Source of the DNA: an uncultured Candidatus Hydrogenedens sp.
GTDB taxonomy: Bacteria > Myxococcota > UBA4151
Assembly (NCBI GenBank): GCA_902574205.1
Contig: CACGMS010000010.1
Span: forward strand, 1 to 38,738
Direction of reading: 5' to 3'
Length of the DNA stretch: 38,738 nucleotides
The notes under the pieces were generated by a model. The model was not told the origin of the DNA, searched no databases, and saw nothing but the letters and a program-made list of their open reading frames with translations. Made by a program: the position numbers and the translations under genes. Numbering within the stretch: the first letter of the stretch is position 1; each line of letters begins with the position of its first letter. Shown here one piece after another: positions 8,671 through 17,281 of this stretch.

Positions 8671-10587
8671 TTAGTCAGGGTGGTTCTCCGCGTAGACCTC
8701 AGCGATCAGTCGCTCGATGCGTTGATCGCTTCTTTGCGAGCCTTCTTCGAGTCGTTGCGAGAGCACTTCAGCTGAGGGTTGATCTTCGGAGGAGGTAAGA
8801 AAAAGCTGCGTGGCTTCTTCGAGGCTCGCTTCAAGACTGAAAAATACCTGGGCGAGATCTTCAAGGTCAAAAGGGGTCATCGTCGCATCTTTAAGTCGCT
8901 GATCTGTTTGGCTGTCGTTAGGATCTAGAGCCAGCTCATCAGCCTTAAATGGTAACTCAAACAACATCTTTAGATCAGCAGCGATCGCTTGTGGGTCAAT
9001 CGGTTTGCGGTGCTTGAGTAGGGTCCTCGCCCAATGTGTGCTGATACGCCGAAAACAGGCGGTAGCGACGATAAATGGCCCAACCATTTCAGGGTCAAAC
9101 TGGGTTCCAGCGCAACGTCTGAGTTCGATAATCGCTTCATGATGACTGCGCGCTCGTCGATAGGCGCGGTGGCTGGTCATGGCATCGTAGGAGTCGGCAA
9201 GACACATCAGGCGAGAAAGTGGAGGCAGTAAAGATGCTGCAACCCCCGATGGATAACCACCACCTTCAAAGCGCTCATGGTGCCAACACACGGCGGGAAG
9301 GATGTCTTCCATGCTTGAAAGGGGTTTGAGCATTTCAGCGCCGACAACAGGATGTTCTCTAAAATGCTCAAATTGTTCGTCTGTCAGTTTGCCAGGGTGG
9401 TTAATCATCGAAGAATCGAGTCTCACTTTGCCGATATCATGCAAAAGACCAGCATGACCTGCTCGTGCAACAGCGCGTCGGTCCCAACCGAGAGCGAGTG
9501 CGCCTAGTCGGGCATAGACGCCGACCCAGTCGCTATGACCTGCTGTGTATTCGTCGTGCATTTCAAGCGCCTGAACCAGGACTTGGATCGTCTGACTGAA
9601 ACTACGCTCAATATCGTGACGCAAAAACCGTTGGGTCAGGAGCCCTTCAGTATGATGAGCGAGCACTTCGAGGGTGCGTTGTCGGCCGGGATGAAAACGA
9701 TGTCCACGCTCAAAGTAGGCGATGCATAATTCTCCGATGACCGTTTTTCGATCTTGCTCAGATCGCTGCATGACCAGCGGGCGAATCCATAATCGTTCAG
9801 GTTGTTCACCATCAAATCGTTGTGACAGTTCCTCAGGTTTAGCAAAGCGCGCTTCGATGCTTTTGCTCAGAGGCGCTTCGGGTCGTGGAAGCGGTGTAGT
9901 CTCGGATATAGGAAGGACGCGTCGAAAATTGGGAGCCCCATCGATTGGGCTGACCATTGAAATCCATGCAAGGTCACAATCGATGGCCCTGACGCTAGCT
10001 TTGAGAATTAACTCCGCAGCGCGGTCTCGACCACCGGCTTGATTGAGCGCTTCCGAGATCTCAAGTAAGGTCGCAGCATTGCGTAGGGCGGCTTCTTGAA
10101 GACGCTCACGATGGCGCTGAGCGCAGCGATGAACAACCTCATCAAGCCCTTTGAGTAAGGGCTTAGTTAAATAATCGGCAGCCCCTTGCAGAATAGCGTT
10201 TTTTGCCACTTCTTCATCACCAAAGCCGGTCATGAAAATCGTCGTCACGACGATTCGATGCTGCTCAATTGAGCGCAGCAACGCCAGTCCATTCATGCCT
10301 TCATTGCGTCCGCCTTGGCTAAAATCGTAATCGGTCAACAGCAGATCGATCGGTCGCTCAAAGAGAATTTTGAGCGCATCTTCCGCCGTGTTGACCGTGA
10401 GAATATTGACCTGTTCTTCACTAAAACTAAGGCGTAGCCGTTCGCTGAGCATATCCGGAATCATGGGATCATCATCAGCGATGAGTATGCTTAATACCTC
10501 TGAACTCGCTGTGGATTCCAAGCGTGGTAAAACGAGGATTTCACCAGGCGAGAAATTCGTTTTTAATCCCGACCATCGAACGCTCAA
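8671..10587 (-). CDS. Response regulator: REC-GAF-HD-GYP (putative c-di-GMP phosphodiesterase)
   Basis: A 638-residue protein. The receiver domain (about 33-155) is complete: acidic cluster D38-D40, phospho-acceptor D86, Thr120 and Lys142. A GAF-like domain (about 170-320) follows, then an HD-GYP domain (about 330-510) with H383-D384 in L-L-H-D-I-G-K and the hallmark HHERFEGGGYPSG. HD-GYP domains hydrolyse cyclic di-GMP, so phosphorylation of the receiver probably controls its breakdown. About 120 C-terminal residues are of unknown role. The start is chosen as TTG 10587 because GGAGGT at 10592-10597 lies 4 bases before it and it overlaps the previous stop as TTGA. An ATG at 10680 would extend into the upstream gene without a domain. 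No cognate histidine kinase is in the window. Confidence 0.92.
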   Translation of the reverse strand: MSVRWSGLKTNFSPGEILVLPRLESTASSEVLSILIADDDPMIPDMLSERLRLSFSEEQVNILTVNTAEDALKILFERPIDLLLTDYDFSQGGRNEGMNGLALLRSIEQHRIVVTTIFMTGFGDEEVAKNAILQGAADYLTKPLLKGLDEVVHRCAQRHRERLQEAALRNAATLLEISEALNQAGGRDRAAELILKASVRAIDCDLAWISMVSPIDGAPNFRRVLPISETTPLPRPEAPLSKSIEARFAKPEELSQRFDGEQPERLWIRPLVMQRSEQDRKTVIGELCIAYFERGHRFHPGRQRTLEVLAHHTEGLLTQRFLRHDIERSFSQTIQVLVQALEMHDEYTAGHSDWVGVYARLGALALGWDRRAVARAGHAGLLHDIGKVRLDSSMINHPGKLTDEQFEHFREHPVVGAEMLKPLSSMEDILPAVCWHHERFEGGGYPSGVAASLLPPLSRLMCLADSYDAMTSHRAYRRARSHHEAIIELRRCAGTQFDPEMVGPFIVATACFRRISTHWARTLLKHRKPIDPQAIAADLKMLFELPFKADELALDPNDSQTDQRLKDATMTPFDLEDLAQVFFSLEASLEEATQLFLTSSEDQPSAEVLSQRLEEGSQRSDQRIERLIAEVYAENHPD

Positions 10588-11588
10588 GCAGACCTCCGTC
10601 GTCGTTCTACGCCCTTTGTGCGTCCCCGCAAAGCAAACAACACAAGAGTTACCCAAATACTCGCTGGCGTTTGTTGGCACCCACCGCAGCCGGTTGGTTC
10701 AAATTGAGCCTCTGGCTCAGGCGCGACTTCAGCCGGCGGCTCGGTAGCGCAGGAAGCTTGAGCCAGCGGGGCAGGAGCAGACTCACATGTAAACCACAAA
10801 CTCTTTCCTTGTTCCGCAAACGCCATGGCTTCGCACTGCCCAAGGCTCCAAGGCATGAAGGACCGAACTCGACCTAGGCTTTCAACCCGTCCCTGCTGAC
10901 GCACCAGCTCGATACGTTGACCTTGCGTGTAGGTTTGGACGAATAATTCATTGCCCGCAGGGTCAATCGCTGCAGCGGTAGCCTGCGTTGATAAACCGTT
11001 GCCTTGCCAATTGATGTCGCCGACAGACTCGAGAGTAGCCGTAGTTTCACGACCCCAGCGATCGGCTTTGAGTCGAAAGACTGTACTGATAGGGCGTTGG
11101 CGGTTTTTGGTGACGATAAAGACATCGCCCGTTTGAGGGTCGACAGCTAAACCCTCAGCGTCGGTTGCTCCATTAGGATACGCGACCGCAAGACTCTCGA
11201 CGTCAACGCGGGTCGTCTGACCAAAACCAGGCGGTTGAGGTTCTTTGAGTCGATGCAGCACAATTTCGGATCGAGTAGATGGGTTGTCTCCGATATCTCC
11301 AACGACCAAACATCGCCCCTCGTCGCAAGGACCAGCGCTGAGATCCTCCCAGTCGGTTGCCTCGAGGTTAGTCAATTCAATTTGGCCGAGTGAAACACCG
11401 TGGTGATCAAAGGCAAAGAGTCGAGCGCGATCGCCGGAGTCGTTGTGGGTCCAAAATCCATTTTGGGATGCAAGGGCAACAAGTCCTGATGCCTCGTTGA
11501 TCTCTAAGTTATTGATCTGACCGACTAACTCAGGCGGATTAAATGCCGGACAGGTCCAAGCTATGATCAGGACTAACGAACTGTTCAT
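10584..11588 (-). CDS. Secreted beta-propeller-like protein with MYXO-CTERM-like tail
   Basis: 334 residues. The ATG at 11588 gives a short signal sequence (MNSSLVLIIAWTCPAF). An open frame continues upstream but reads through the neighbouring gene, so the longer form is rejected. The body contains repeated blade-like segments: E-A-S-G-L, T-H-N-D-S-G-D, D-W-E-D-L-S-A-G-P, V-G-D-I-G-D-N, T-D-A-E-G-L-A-V-D-P and D-V-F-I-V-T-K. These are typical of NHL or phytase-esterase-like propellers often found in Myxococcota. The C-terminus has a Cys pair (CGGC), a hydrophobic helix and an Arg-rich end, the MYXO-CTERM-type sorting signal that anchors proteins at the surface. Ligand or substrate unknown. 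Both ends overlap neighbours by 4 bp (ATGA upstream, TTGA downstream), indicating translational coupling. Confidence 0.8.
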   Translation of the reverse strand: MNSSLVLIIAWTCPAFNPPELVGQINNLEINEASGLVALASQNGFWTHNDSGDRARLFAFDHHGVSLGQIELTNLEATDWEDLSAGPCDEGRCLVVGDIGDNPSTRSEIVLHRLKEPQPPGFGQTTRVDVESLAVAYPNGATDAEGLAVDPQTGDVFIVTKNRQRPISTVFRLKADRWGRETTATLESVGDINWQGNGLSTQATAAAIDPAGNELFVQTYTQGQRIELVRQQGRVESLGRVRSFMPWSLGQCEAMAFAEQGKSLWFTCESAPAPLAQASCATEPPAEVAPEPEAQFEPTGCGGCQQTPASIWVTLVLFALRGRTKGVERRRRSA

Positions 11589-11932
11589 AGACGTCGTGTG
11601 CCCTGAGTTGAAGGAATCAGACAAGCGGCGATCAGAATGATTAATGTATGCAAGAGACCACCGGAGGGGACGGCAGCACCTGGGTTGAATGATGCGATCA
11701 CCGCCCAACCGATCAGGTGAAGGCCTTCGAATTGTTGCCACCGACGAAGAGTGACTCGTTGCATAAACCAGCCGATGGCAGCGGCGGTGGCTAGCAACTG
11801 AAGCGCAATAAGGATCAGTGAGGTGACTGGCCAAACCCAGGGCGGATGAATCCACCAGACGTGGATTAGTGCGGGCAAACGCAAGACGATCAAAACAAGC
11901 GGTAAATGGATCATAAGCCACCGAGTTTGCAA
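11585..11932 (-). CDS. Small integral membrane protein
   Basis: 115 residues, mostly hydrophobic, with about four predicted membrane-spanning segments separated by short loops. Trp and His are frequent near the N-terminus (H-V-W-W-I-H-P-P-W-V-W-P), and the end is positively charged. No family recognised. The start is TTG 11932 or ATG 11914; the latter would place the first membrane helix right at the N-terminus, and neither has a clear ribosome site. Its stop overlaps the ATG of the secreted MYXO-CTERM-like gene (ATGA), so it heads an operon that ends with the HD-GYP regulator and the orphan. It may be a membrane partner or carrier for the secreted product; this is inference from position only. 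Confidence 0.65.
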   Translation of the reverse strand: MQTRWLMIHLPLVLIVLRLPALIHVWWIHPPWVWPVTSLILIALQLLATAAAIGWFMQRVTLRRWQQFEGLHLIGWAVIASFNPGAAVPSGGLLHTLIILIAACLIPSTQGTRRL

Positions 11933-11992
11933 GACTCGCGCTTAGGTTTGATTAGAGTTTTATCAGGTGTTTAGCTGGTTTCGACCGCTTGC

Positions 11993-12850
11993 TTAGGACA
12001 GGTGTCGCCTGGCCATTTGTCGCAGGCGTTTGACACGTTCTGGGATCGGTGGGTGCGTGGCAAAAATACGACTGAGTCCACCAAAGTTTAATCCGTGAAT
12101 CATGAGATGACTCGTGCTTGGATTACTTTGAACCAAGCCGTGTTGCATTTGTCGTTTGGCGGTTTGGTCGATCATCTCGAGAGCCGAGGCGAGCGCTAGA
12201 GGGTCTTGGCACAACTCGGCTCCAACGCGATCGGCGCGATATTCTCGGGTTCGACTGATTGCCATTTGCACCAGCATGGCGGCAAAAGGCGCGAGAAGCG
12301 CAGTAGCGACTAGAGCCATCGGATGGCGCTCACCGTCTCGACCGCCGCCAAAGATCGCCGCCCATTGAGCCATGTTGGCAAGTAGGGTGATGGCACCGGC
12401 AATGGTCGCAGCGATGGCAGAAATTAATGTGTCTCGTTGTAGGATATGTGCAAACTCATGCGCCATGACGCCGCGCAGTTGCCGTTCGTCGAGTTGCTGG
12501 ACCAAACCTCGAGTTACAGCGACTGCGGCGCGCTGAGGGGACCGACCTGTGGCAAAGGCGTTTGGCGTGGTGTCATCGACATACAAAACTCGCGGCTTTG
12601 GGATTCCTGCACGAAGAGCAAGCTCCCCGACCATCGCATGGAGTTCGGGCATGGATCCTTCGGGCACCTCCTTTGCGCCAGTCATTGCCATCACCAGTGA
12701 GTCGCTTTTCCACCAGCTCACGAGATTCATAAAGGCACCGAGACCGAGACCAAGTATCATACCGGCTCTACCGCCTATAACACCACCGACAACGACCAAG
12801 AGACCGGTAATAGTGGCCAAGAGTATAAGGGTCTTGAACTGATTCCACAT
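11993..12850 (-). CDS. htpX: HtpX-type membrane zinc metalloprotease
   Basis: 285 residues, the usual length for HtpX of the M48B family. Two N-terminal membrane helices (about 6-45) precede the catalytic domain. Zinc is bound by HEFAH (residues 131-135) and the downstream Glu203 in S-R-T-R-E-Y-R-A-D, and a second pair of hydrophobic segments lies at about 142-198. HtpX degrades misfolded or damaged inner-membrane proteins with its active site facing the cytoplasm, overlapping FtsH in quality control. The ATG at 12850 has GAGG 8 bases upstream. It is a single-gene unit, divergent from the barrel-protein operon with a 74-base gap that holds an inverted repeat. Confidence 0.93.
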   Translation of the reverse strand: MWNQFKTLILLATITGLLVVVGGVIGGRAGMILGLGLGAFMNLVSWWKSDSLVMAMTGAKEVPEGSMPELHAMVGELALRAGIPKPRVLYVDDTTPNAFATGRSPQRAAVAVTRGLVQQLDERQLRGVMAHEFAHILQRDTLISAIAATIAGAITLLANMAQWAAIFGGGRDGERHPMALVATALLAPFAAMLVQMAISRTREYRADRVGAELCQDPLALASALEMIDQTAKRQMQHGLVQSNPSTSHLMIHGLNFGGLSRIFATHPPIPERVKRLRQMARRHLS

Positions 12851-12879
12851 CGTTTCTTCCTCTTTGCACTCAAACTAGT

Positions 12880-12896
12880 CATCGGATGGGCCGATG
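12880..12896. repeat. Short inverted repeat in the htpX/barrel-operon divergent promoter gap
   Basis: CATCGG (12880-12885) and CCGATG (12891-12896) form a 6-bp inverted repeat around a 5-base centre. It sits 30 bases upstream of the htpX start and 28 bases upstream of the plus-strand gene start. The position would suit an operator controlling both directions, or a weak hairpin. No regulator family can be assigned. Confidence 0.3.
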
Positions 12897-12924
12897 CAAC
12901 CCTTAGGCGAGTAGGGAGGACGTC

Positions 12925-14097
12925 GTGTCCGTGGCAATGACTTTTTTGTTTGCAGGTCTAACCGTCCAGCCTGGCTTAGGTTTGGGCGTTGGTTATTTGG
13001 ATCAAAGTGCCGGATTGGAACTGCGCGCCGAGTTGACGTTGAGCGATACCGATTGGAATTTGCGCTTAGCCGCACCTTTTCGTGCCTTGATGACACCTGA
13101 ATTACGATTTCGGGACGCAGATTGGGATGAACTCGGCGATTACTCAGCGTTGGTGGAGTCGCTTAAGTGGGGCGATGACGAGTTTATGGTTCGTGGAGGA
13201 CGTTTGGTTTTCCTCGCCGGTCATGGAAGTATCGTTGATGGTTATCGCGCCGGCGGGCATCCGGATCATCCCGCGGCGGGTTTATCTGCGACCTGGCGGT
13301 CGGCCCGTGTGGCAAGCGAGGTTGCTCTTGATCGGATCACGGATCCAGGATTGATTTTTGGTCATCTTCGTTATGCGCTCAAATATCTCGATAAAACGAG
13401 TCTATGGATTCCCAGCTTGGGTTTGACTTTGGCAATGGACCCCCACCCTGCAGAGCCGCAAACCACGGGTCTGGACGGCCGTGTCGGCGTTGACCTTGAG
13501 AGTCTTTGGCGTCTTCGTGATCACCGAGTCGGTGTGTATGTGGATGGGGTCATGGGGTTAGGTCCTGCTTGGGCGTACCGCCATCGCTTTCATGCTGGAT
13601 TTTTAGCGACCTGGTTCGAGCGTAATTGGCGATTAAGTGCGCGTTTAGAGGGGCGCCGAAGTGCTGATGGGTTACCCGCTGGTCCCTATGATAATTTGTA
13701 TGCGTTGTTTCGGCATGAGCAATATTTTGTGCGCCCGGCTGCTAGTGATGCGCTTGGATTCGGAGCGCAAGTCGCACTCAATCACCAACGGGGGCACAGC
13801 ATGACGCTGCGTCTGGCGAGAGATCCTTATGGTGATGAAAGTATGAGCCGCGCTGAGGGACGATTGAGTTGGGCGGTTTCGAAGCGCGGTGTTTTGTACG
13901 CAGCAGCCGGTCGTTGGGAGACCGGACGGGAGCCTCCGAGTTGGTATGCTCAAGGTGAAGGGCGTATGCGTGTGACCAAAGGTCTTGCCGCTTGGCTAAA
14001 GTTAAGGCGTATGCGTCGTGTGATCAACAATGCAGAAGAAGCCGTGGTTGATGTCATGATTGGCTTAAGCGGCGCCTTGGCGATTCGGGCTCAGTGA
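12925..14097 (+). CDS. Putative outer-membrane beta-barrel protein
   Basis: 390 residues. The GTG at 12925 follows GGGAGG by 5 bases. A short hydrophobic N-terminus could act as a signal peptide, although it lacks a strong positive n-region. The rest is a run of amphipathic strands of 9-12 residues with alternating hydrophobic residues and many aromatic and Arg/Asp-rich turns (for example W-N-L-R-L-A-A-P-F-R and W-R-L-S-A-R-L-E-G-R), which is typical of an outer-membrane barrel. No family could be named. The C-terminus ends in A-I-R-A-Q rather than the usual aromatic residue. It heads an operon with an exported protein, a glycosyltransferase and a cNMP-binding protein, and its stop overlaps the next GTG (GTGA). 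Confidence 0.65.
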   Translation: MSVAMTFLFAGLTVQPGLGLGVGYLDQSAGLELRAELTLSDTDWNLRLAAPFRALMTPELRFRDADWDELGDYSALVESLKWGDDEFMVRGGRLVFLAGHGSIVDGYRAGGHPDHPAAGLSATWRSARVASEVALDRITDPGLIFGHLRYALKYLDKTSLWIPSLGLTLAMDPHPAEPQTTGLDGRVGVDLESLWRLRDHRVGVYVDGVMGLGPAWAYRHRFHAGFLATWFERNWRLSARLEGRRSADGLPAGPYDNLYALFRHEQYFVRPAASDALGFGAQVALNHQRGHSMTLRLARDPYGDESMSRAEGRLSWAVSKRGVLYAAAGRWETGREPPSWYAQGEGRMRVTKGLAAWLKLRRMRRVINNAEEAVVDVMIGLSGALAIRAQ

Positions 14098-14885
14098 ATA
14101 TTCGTTTGTCGCTCATTTTGGGATCTGCGTGGGTTGCTTGGTCGTTACAGGCATGGGCTTGGTCTAATCGTCCGAGTGAAACGGATCGTTTGGCGTTGAT
14201 TGAGCAGGTTGCCGAGCAGATCCAATCTGATGATGAGTTAGCCTATCTACCGGGTTGGGAGCAGCATTGGGCTCTTCAATTAGGTCAGCGTTTTCCTCAT
14301 CATCAACAGCGGTTAGGCGTCAATGATCTGTGGCGTCCATTTCACCGTTTGTGGCTTTTCGAAAGCTCGGATGCACCGGTAGTTTCATCGCTTCAGTCCG
14401 ACAATGTACAGGTCCTTCAAGAGGTTAAATACAAAGGTATGAAGGCGCTACTGTTGAAGCACCAAGGTGCAGTGCGACCCATGGCTTGGCCATCGATAAA
14501 AGGCTGCCAACTCAGCGCTAAACGGAAGTCGTGTAGCTCACCCTCGGGGCGACTTCAAACCACCGAGCTGGGTTTTGACGGACGCTTTGCTTGGGGTCAG
14601 AAAATTACGGTGAAGTCACAAAAAATGATGGTCACGCTGCACTCTAAACCAGGCTCTACATTGGTCGGTGGTCTTGGGTGGACAGGTCATGGTTTGCGTC
14701 ATGCGAAAGGTACAGCAATTGCGCAGTTTCGAGGTGCACAAACCCTGACCCGAGTGCTTTCTGATCAGCCCGGTTTAGATGGTTTTGAATTACAAACCGA
14801 CGCCCAAGGTAAGGTTGAGATTACGATCACATTAAGCGGGTGGACCGATGGTGAATTGGGTTTATCGTCGGGATGGATGCAATGA
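14094..14885 (+). CDS. Exported protein of unknown function
   Basis: 263 residues. The GTG start overlaps the upstream stop (GTGA). A clear Sec signal peptide at residues 1-22 ends with Q-A-W-A, a good signal peptidase I site. The mature part begins with a helical region (about 25-75) and then turns strand-rich. It contains a Cys pair about 10 residues apart that could form a disulfide (K-G-C...K-S-C). The closing region reads like a beta-sandwich (K-V-E-I-T-I-T-L-S-G-W). No enzyme motif was recognised. Being sandwiched between the barrel protein and the glycosyltransferase suggests a periplasmic partner in building or exporting a surface glycan or glycoprotein; that is inference. Confidence 0.6.
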   Translation: MNIRLSLILGSAWVAWSLQAWAWSNRPSETDRLALIEQVAEQIQSDDELAYLPGWEQHWALQLGQRFPHHQQRLGVNDLWRPFHRLWLFESSDAPVVSSLQSDNVQVLQEVKYKGMKALLLKHQGAVRPMAWPSIKGCQLSAKRKSCSSPSGRLQTTELGFDGRFAWGQKITVKSQKMMVTLHSKPGSTLVGGLGWTGHGLRHAKGTAIAQFRGAQTLTRVLSDQPGLDGFELQTDAQGKVEITITLSGWTDGELGLSSGWMQ

Positions 14886-16501
14886 ATCCAGTTTTGGCTC
14901 AGCACCGTCGCATCGCTTGGGGGCTAGGGTTCACATATTTAGTGCTTCTCTTTTGCGCTCAGTTACAAACCGGTGTGACGCGGGATGAAGGGTATTATTT
15001 CAAAGCAGCGCACGAGTATTCGGGATGGTTTAAGGTTTTATCTCAAGAACCGACCCGAGCGTTTACACAGGCAGAAATCGATCGCAATTGGGGCTATAAT
15101 CACGAGCATCCTGTAGTCATGAAGGTTCTCTTTGCGGGCTCAAATGCTGTGTTTCATGAAGCTTTAGGTCTGACCTCTGAAGTCAGCGCTATGCGGCTTC
15201 CGGGTATGTTGATGAGCGCGCTTGGTGTCGCGTTGACCTTTCTACTTGGTGTCGGTTTGTGTGGTCCTGCGGTGGGCTGGTTGTCTGCGTTGTTTCTGGC
15301 GACCTCTCCGCGTTACTTTTATCACGGACAGATGGCTTGTTTTGATGCTGCAGTCACCACCATGTGGTTGGCGGTCGCCCTCGCATGGCTTTATCGAGAG
15401 GGGCACCATATCCGGCTGGGTTTGGTTTTTGGTGTCGCTATAGCGACCAAGCATAATGTCTTATTTTTCCCTATTTTGTTGTTGTTTCATTGGCTTTGGA
15501 TTCATCGAGAGCGCCTGTTGCGTGGCTTTCGCACGACACAGGCTGATGGCGCCGATGGTTGGGCTTTACCTATCATCCCTTGGTGGGTGGTCTTTATGGG
15601 TGTACTCGGACCGCTCGTCTTCTTACTTCACTGGCCGTACTTGTGGCCTGATCCGGTCGGACGCATTGGCTGGTATTTCAGCTTTCATTTACATCACGAG
15701 CATTATCCGGTTCGTTTCTTTGGTGAAAGTCTTTGGGAACCGCCTTTCCCGCGCTCTTTTCCTGCCGTGATGTGGGCAGTGACTCTGAGTCTGCCTTTGG
15801 TTGTTGCGATGATCGGTGGACTTGTTGAGGCGTTCAGAGTTTTGGTCAAGCATCTGTGGTGGGGTGATGACCCCGTCGATGCTCGAGAAGCTTTTATCGT
15901 CCTGAATCTGATTGTTCCGGTGGTGTTGATTGCGGGTCCGAGTATTCCTATTTTCGGGGGAACAAAACATTGGATGAACGCATTGCCCTTTGGGTGTTTT
16001 CTGGCGGCTCGCTTTTGTCTTCCGTTGTTGGTTCGGTGTGCCGAAAAGAACAAGTTCATCGTTCCAGCTGTGATTGCGTTCTTAGTTTTGCCGGGCGCAT
16101 GGAGTACAGCCCGAGCTCATCCCCATGGGATCGGAGCCTACACAGAGCTTGTCGGTGGTCTTCGTGGGGCGGCTAATCGAGGTTTTCAGCGGCAGTTTTG
16201 GGGCGGAGCGAGCCGTCAACTGTTGACAAAGATTAATAAGGAAGCTCGGCAGGACGCCTACATATTTTGTGACCGAACGAATCACGATGCGTTCAAGGCT
16301 TATCAGCGCGACGGTCTACTCAGGCAGGACCTTCGGTTTACACTGAATATGGGGAATGCACATTGGTGGTTTGCATTTCATCAGCCCGACAGCGATTGGG
16401 TGCTCAGTGCAGTTCGCATGCGTTCGGACTCGATGTTGGTTGCCGTTGAAGACTTAGAAGGGGTACCCATGGTTAGCCTCTACAAGAGAAAGGGTTCGTA
16501 A
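14882..16501 (+). CDS. GT-C family membrane glycosyltransferase (GT39/ArnT-like)
   Basis: 539 residues with about ten or more membrane helices. The first extracytoplasmic loop carries the acidic T-R-D-E-G-Y-Y-F motif, which matches the catalytic Asp-Glu loop of PMT/ArnT-type (PMT_2) enzymes. Further features are A-T-S-P-R-Y-F-Y-H and a soluble C-terminal domain of about 130 residues. Such enzymes move a sugar from a polyprenyl-phosphate carrier to protein or lipid A on the periplasmic side. The acceptor here is unknown. The start is taken as ATG 14882 because it overlaps the upstream stop as ATGA; an in-frame ATG lies 9 bases earlier at 14873. The neighbouring exported and barrel proteins could be its substrates or partners. 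Confidence 0.78.
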   Translation: MNPVLAQHRRIAWGLGFTYLVLLFCAQLQTGVTRDEGYYFKAAHEYSGWFKVLSQEPTRAFTQAEIDRNWGYNHEHPVVMKVLFAGSNAVFHEALGLTSEVSAMRLPGMLMSALGVALTFLLGVGLCGPAVGWLSALFLATSPRYFYHGQMACFDAAVTTMWLAVALAWLYREGHHIRLGLVFGVAIATKHNVLFFPILLLFHWLWIHRERLLRGFRTTQADGADGWALPIIPWWVVFMGVLGPLVFLLHWPYLWPDPVGRIGWYFSFHLHHEHYPVRFFGESLWEPPFPRSFPAVMWAVTLSLPLVVAMIGGLVEAFRVLVKHLWWGDDPVDAREAFIVLNLIVPVVLIAGPSIPIFGGTKHWMNALPFGCFLAARFCLPLLVRCAEKNKFIVPAVIAFLVLPGAWSTARAHPHGIGAYTELVGGLRGAANRGFQRQFWGGASRQLLTKINKEARQDAYIFCDRTNHDAFKAYQRDGLLRQDLRFTLNMGNAHWWFAFHQPDSDWVLSAVRMRSDSMLVAVEDLEGVPMVSLYKRKGS

Positions 16502-17281
16502 ATGAGCCGACAGGTCCTTTATGTGAGCGGCGGTTCTGCTTTAAGTCGGCTTTTTGAGCGGGCACTCAACCCTTTGGGTTATGACGAACTCACCTATTTG
16601 CCCGAGTTCTGGCGTGGGATGAGCGAACTCAAGAAGCAGGAGTTTGGTCTCATCATTTTACAAGCCCCTTTACCGGGCCTGAAAATCGATGATGAGTTGG
16701 TCAGCAACTTGAGAGCAGTGAGCGAAGCCCCCGTCTTTTTGCTCGGGTGGGATGAAGATGACCCTGCGGGTGGGTTTGATGGTTTTGAGGTCGTACCACC
16801 TCCCATGACGGCAGCGGCATTGACTCAAGCGGTCGCTATTTATCGTAAACCGCGTGAAGAAAATGAGCTGCTCTCAAGGTTGTTAGCTGCGCCTGGGTTT
16901 CGTACCTTTAGTGAGGCGGCCATGGTTCATCTGCTTCACGGGGCGAGCGCTGTACAAATCCATGAGGAAGAGGTTCTTTTTGAAGAAGGCGCAGCCGCCG
17001 ATGCGATGTTCTTTGTTCTTGCAGGATCGATCTCGCTACGCCTTGGAGACACGGAGCTTGAAAGCGTCGGTTCTGGGGGTATTTTCGGTGAGATGGGCAT
17101 GCTCGAGAACAAGCCTCGAGAGGCACGAGCGGTTGCTGCAGAAACCTCTGTTTTACTCAAAGTTCAACAGGATACACTTCAGGAGTCCGATCAGGAGTTC
17201 CGATCGATCTTCTTTGAATTGGTCAGTCGTGTGTTGGTTCGTCGCTTGCGCTCAACGAACTCGCGCCTGCGCGACCGTTGA
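16502..17281 (+). CDS. Pseudo-receiver / cyclic-nucleotide-binding-domain protein
   Basis: 259 residues. Residues about 3-115 look like a receiver domain, but the phospho-acceptor position is Gln54 (G-L-I-I-L-Q-A-P-L-P-G) and the acidic pocket is lost, so it is probably non-phosphorylatable. Residues about 135-250 form a cNMP-binding beta-roll with the phosphate-binding cassette G-G-I-F-G-E-M-G-M-L and R206-E-A-R-A, close to the canonical F-G-E...R-S-A. No DNA-binding helix-turn-helix follows, so it is not a Crp-type transcription factor. It probably senses a cyclic nucleotide and docks to another protein. The ATG directly follows the glycosyltransferase stop (TAAATG). The stop TGA abuts the stop of the convergent gene. 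Confidence 0.82.
   Translation: MSRQVLYVSGGSALSRLFERALNPLGYDELTYLPEFWRGMSELKKQEFGLIILQAPLPGLKIDDELVSNLRAVSEAPVFLLGWDEDDPAGGFDGFEVVPPPMTAAALTQAVAIYRKPREENELLSRLLAAPGFRTFSEAAMVHLLHGASAVQIHEEEVLFEEGAAADAMFFVLAGSISLRLGDTELESVGSGGIFGEMGMLENKPREARAVAAETSVLLKVQQDTLQESDQEFRSIFFELVSRVLVRRLRSTNSRLRDR

Noticed and set aside
10588-10680. N-terminal extension of the REC-GAF-HD-GYP regulator to ATG 10680
   Set aside because: It would overlap the upstream gene by almost 100 bases, adds no domain, and has a Cys/Arg-rich sequence unlike a protein N-terminus. TTG 10587 has GGAGGT in front and a TTGA overlap.
11589-11921. Upstream extension of the MYXO-CTERM-like gene (110 codons)
   Set aside because: It lies in another frame of the small membrane-protein gene, and the signal sequence begins at ATG 11588.
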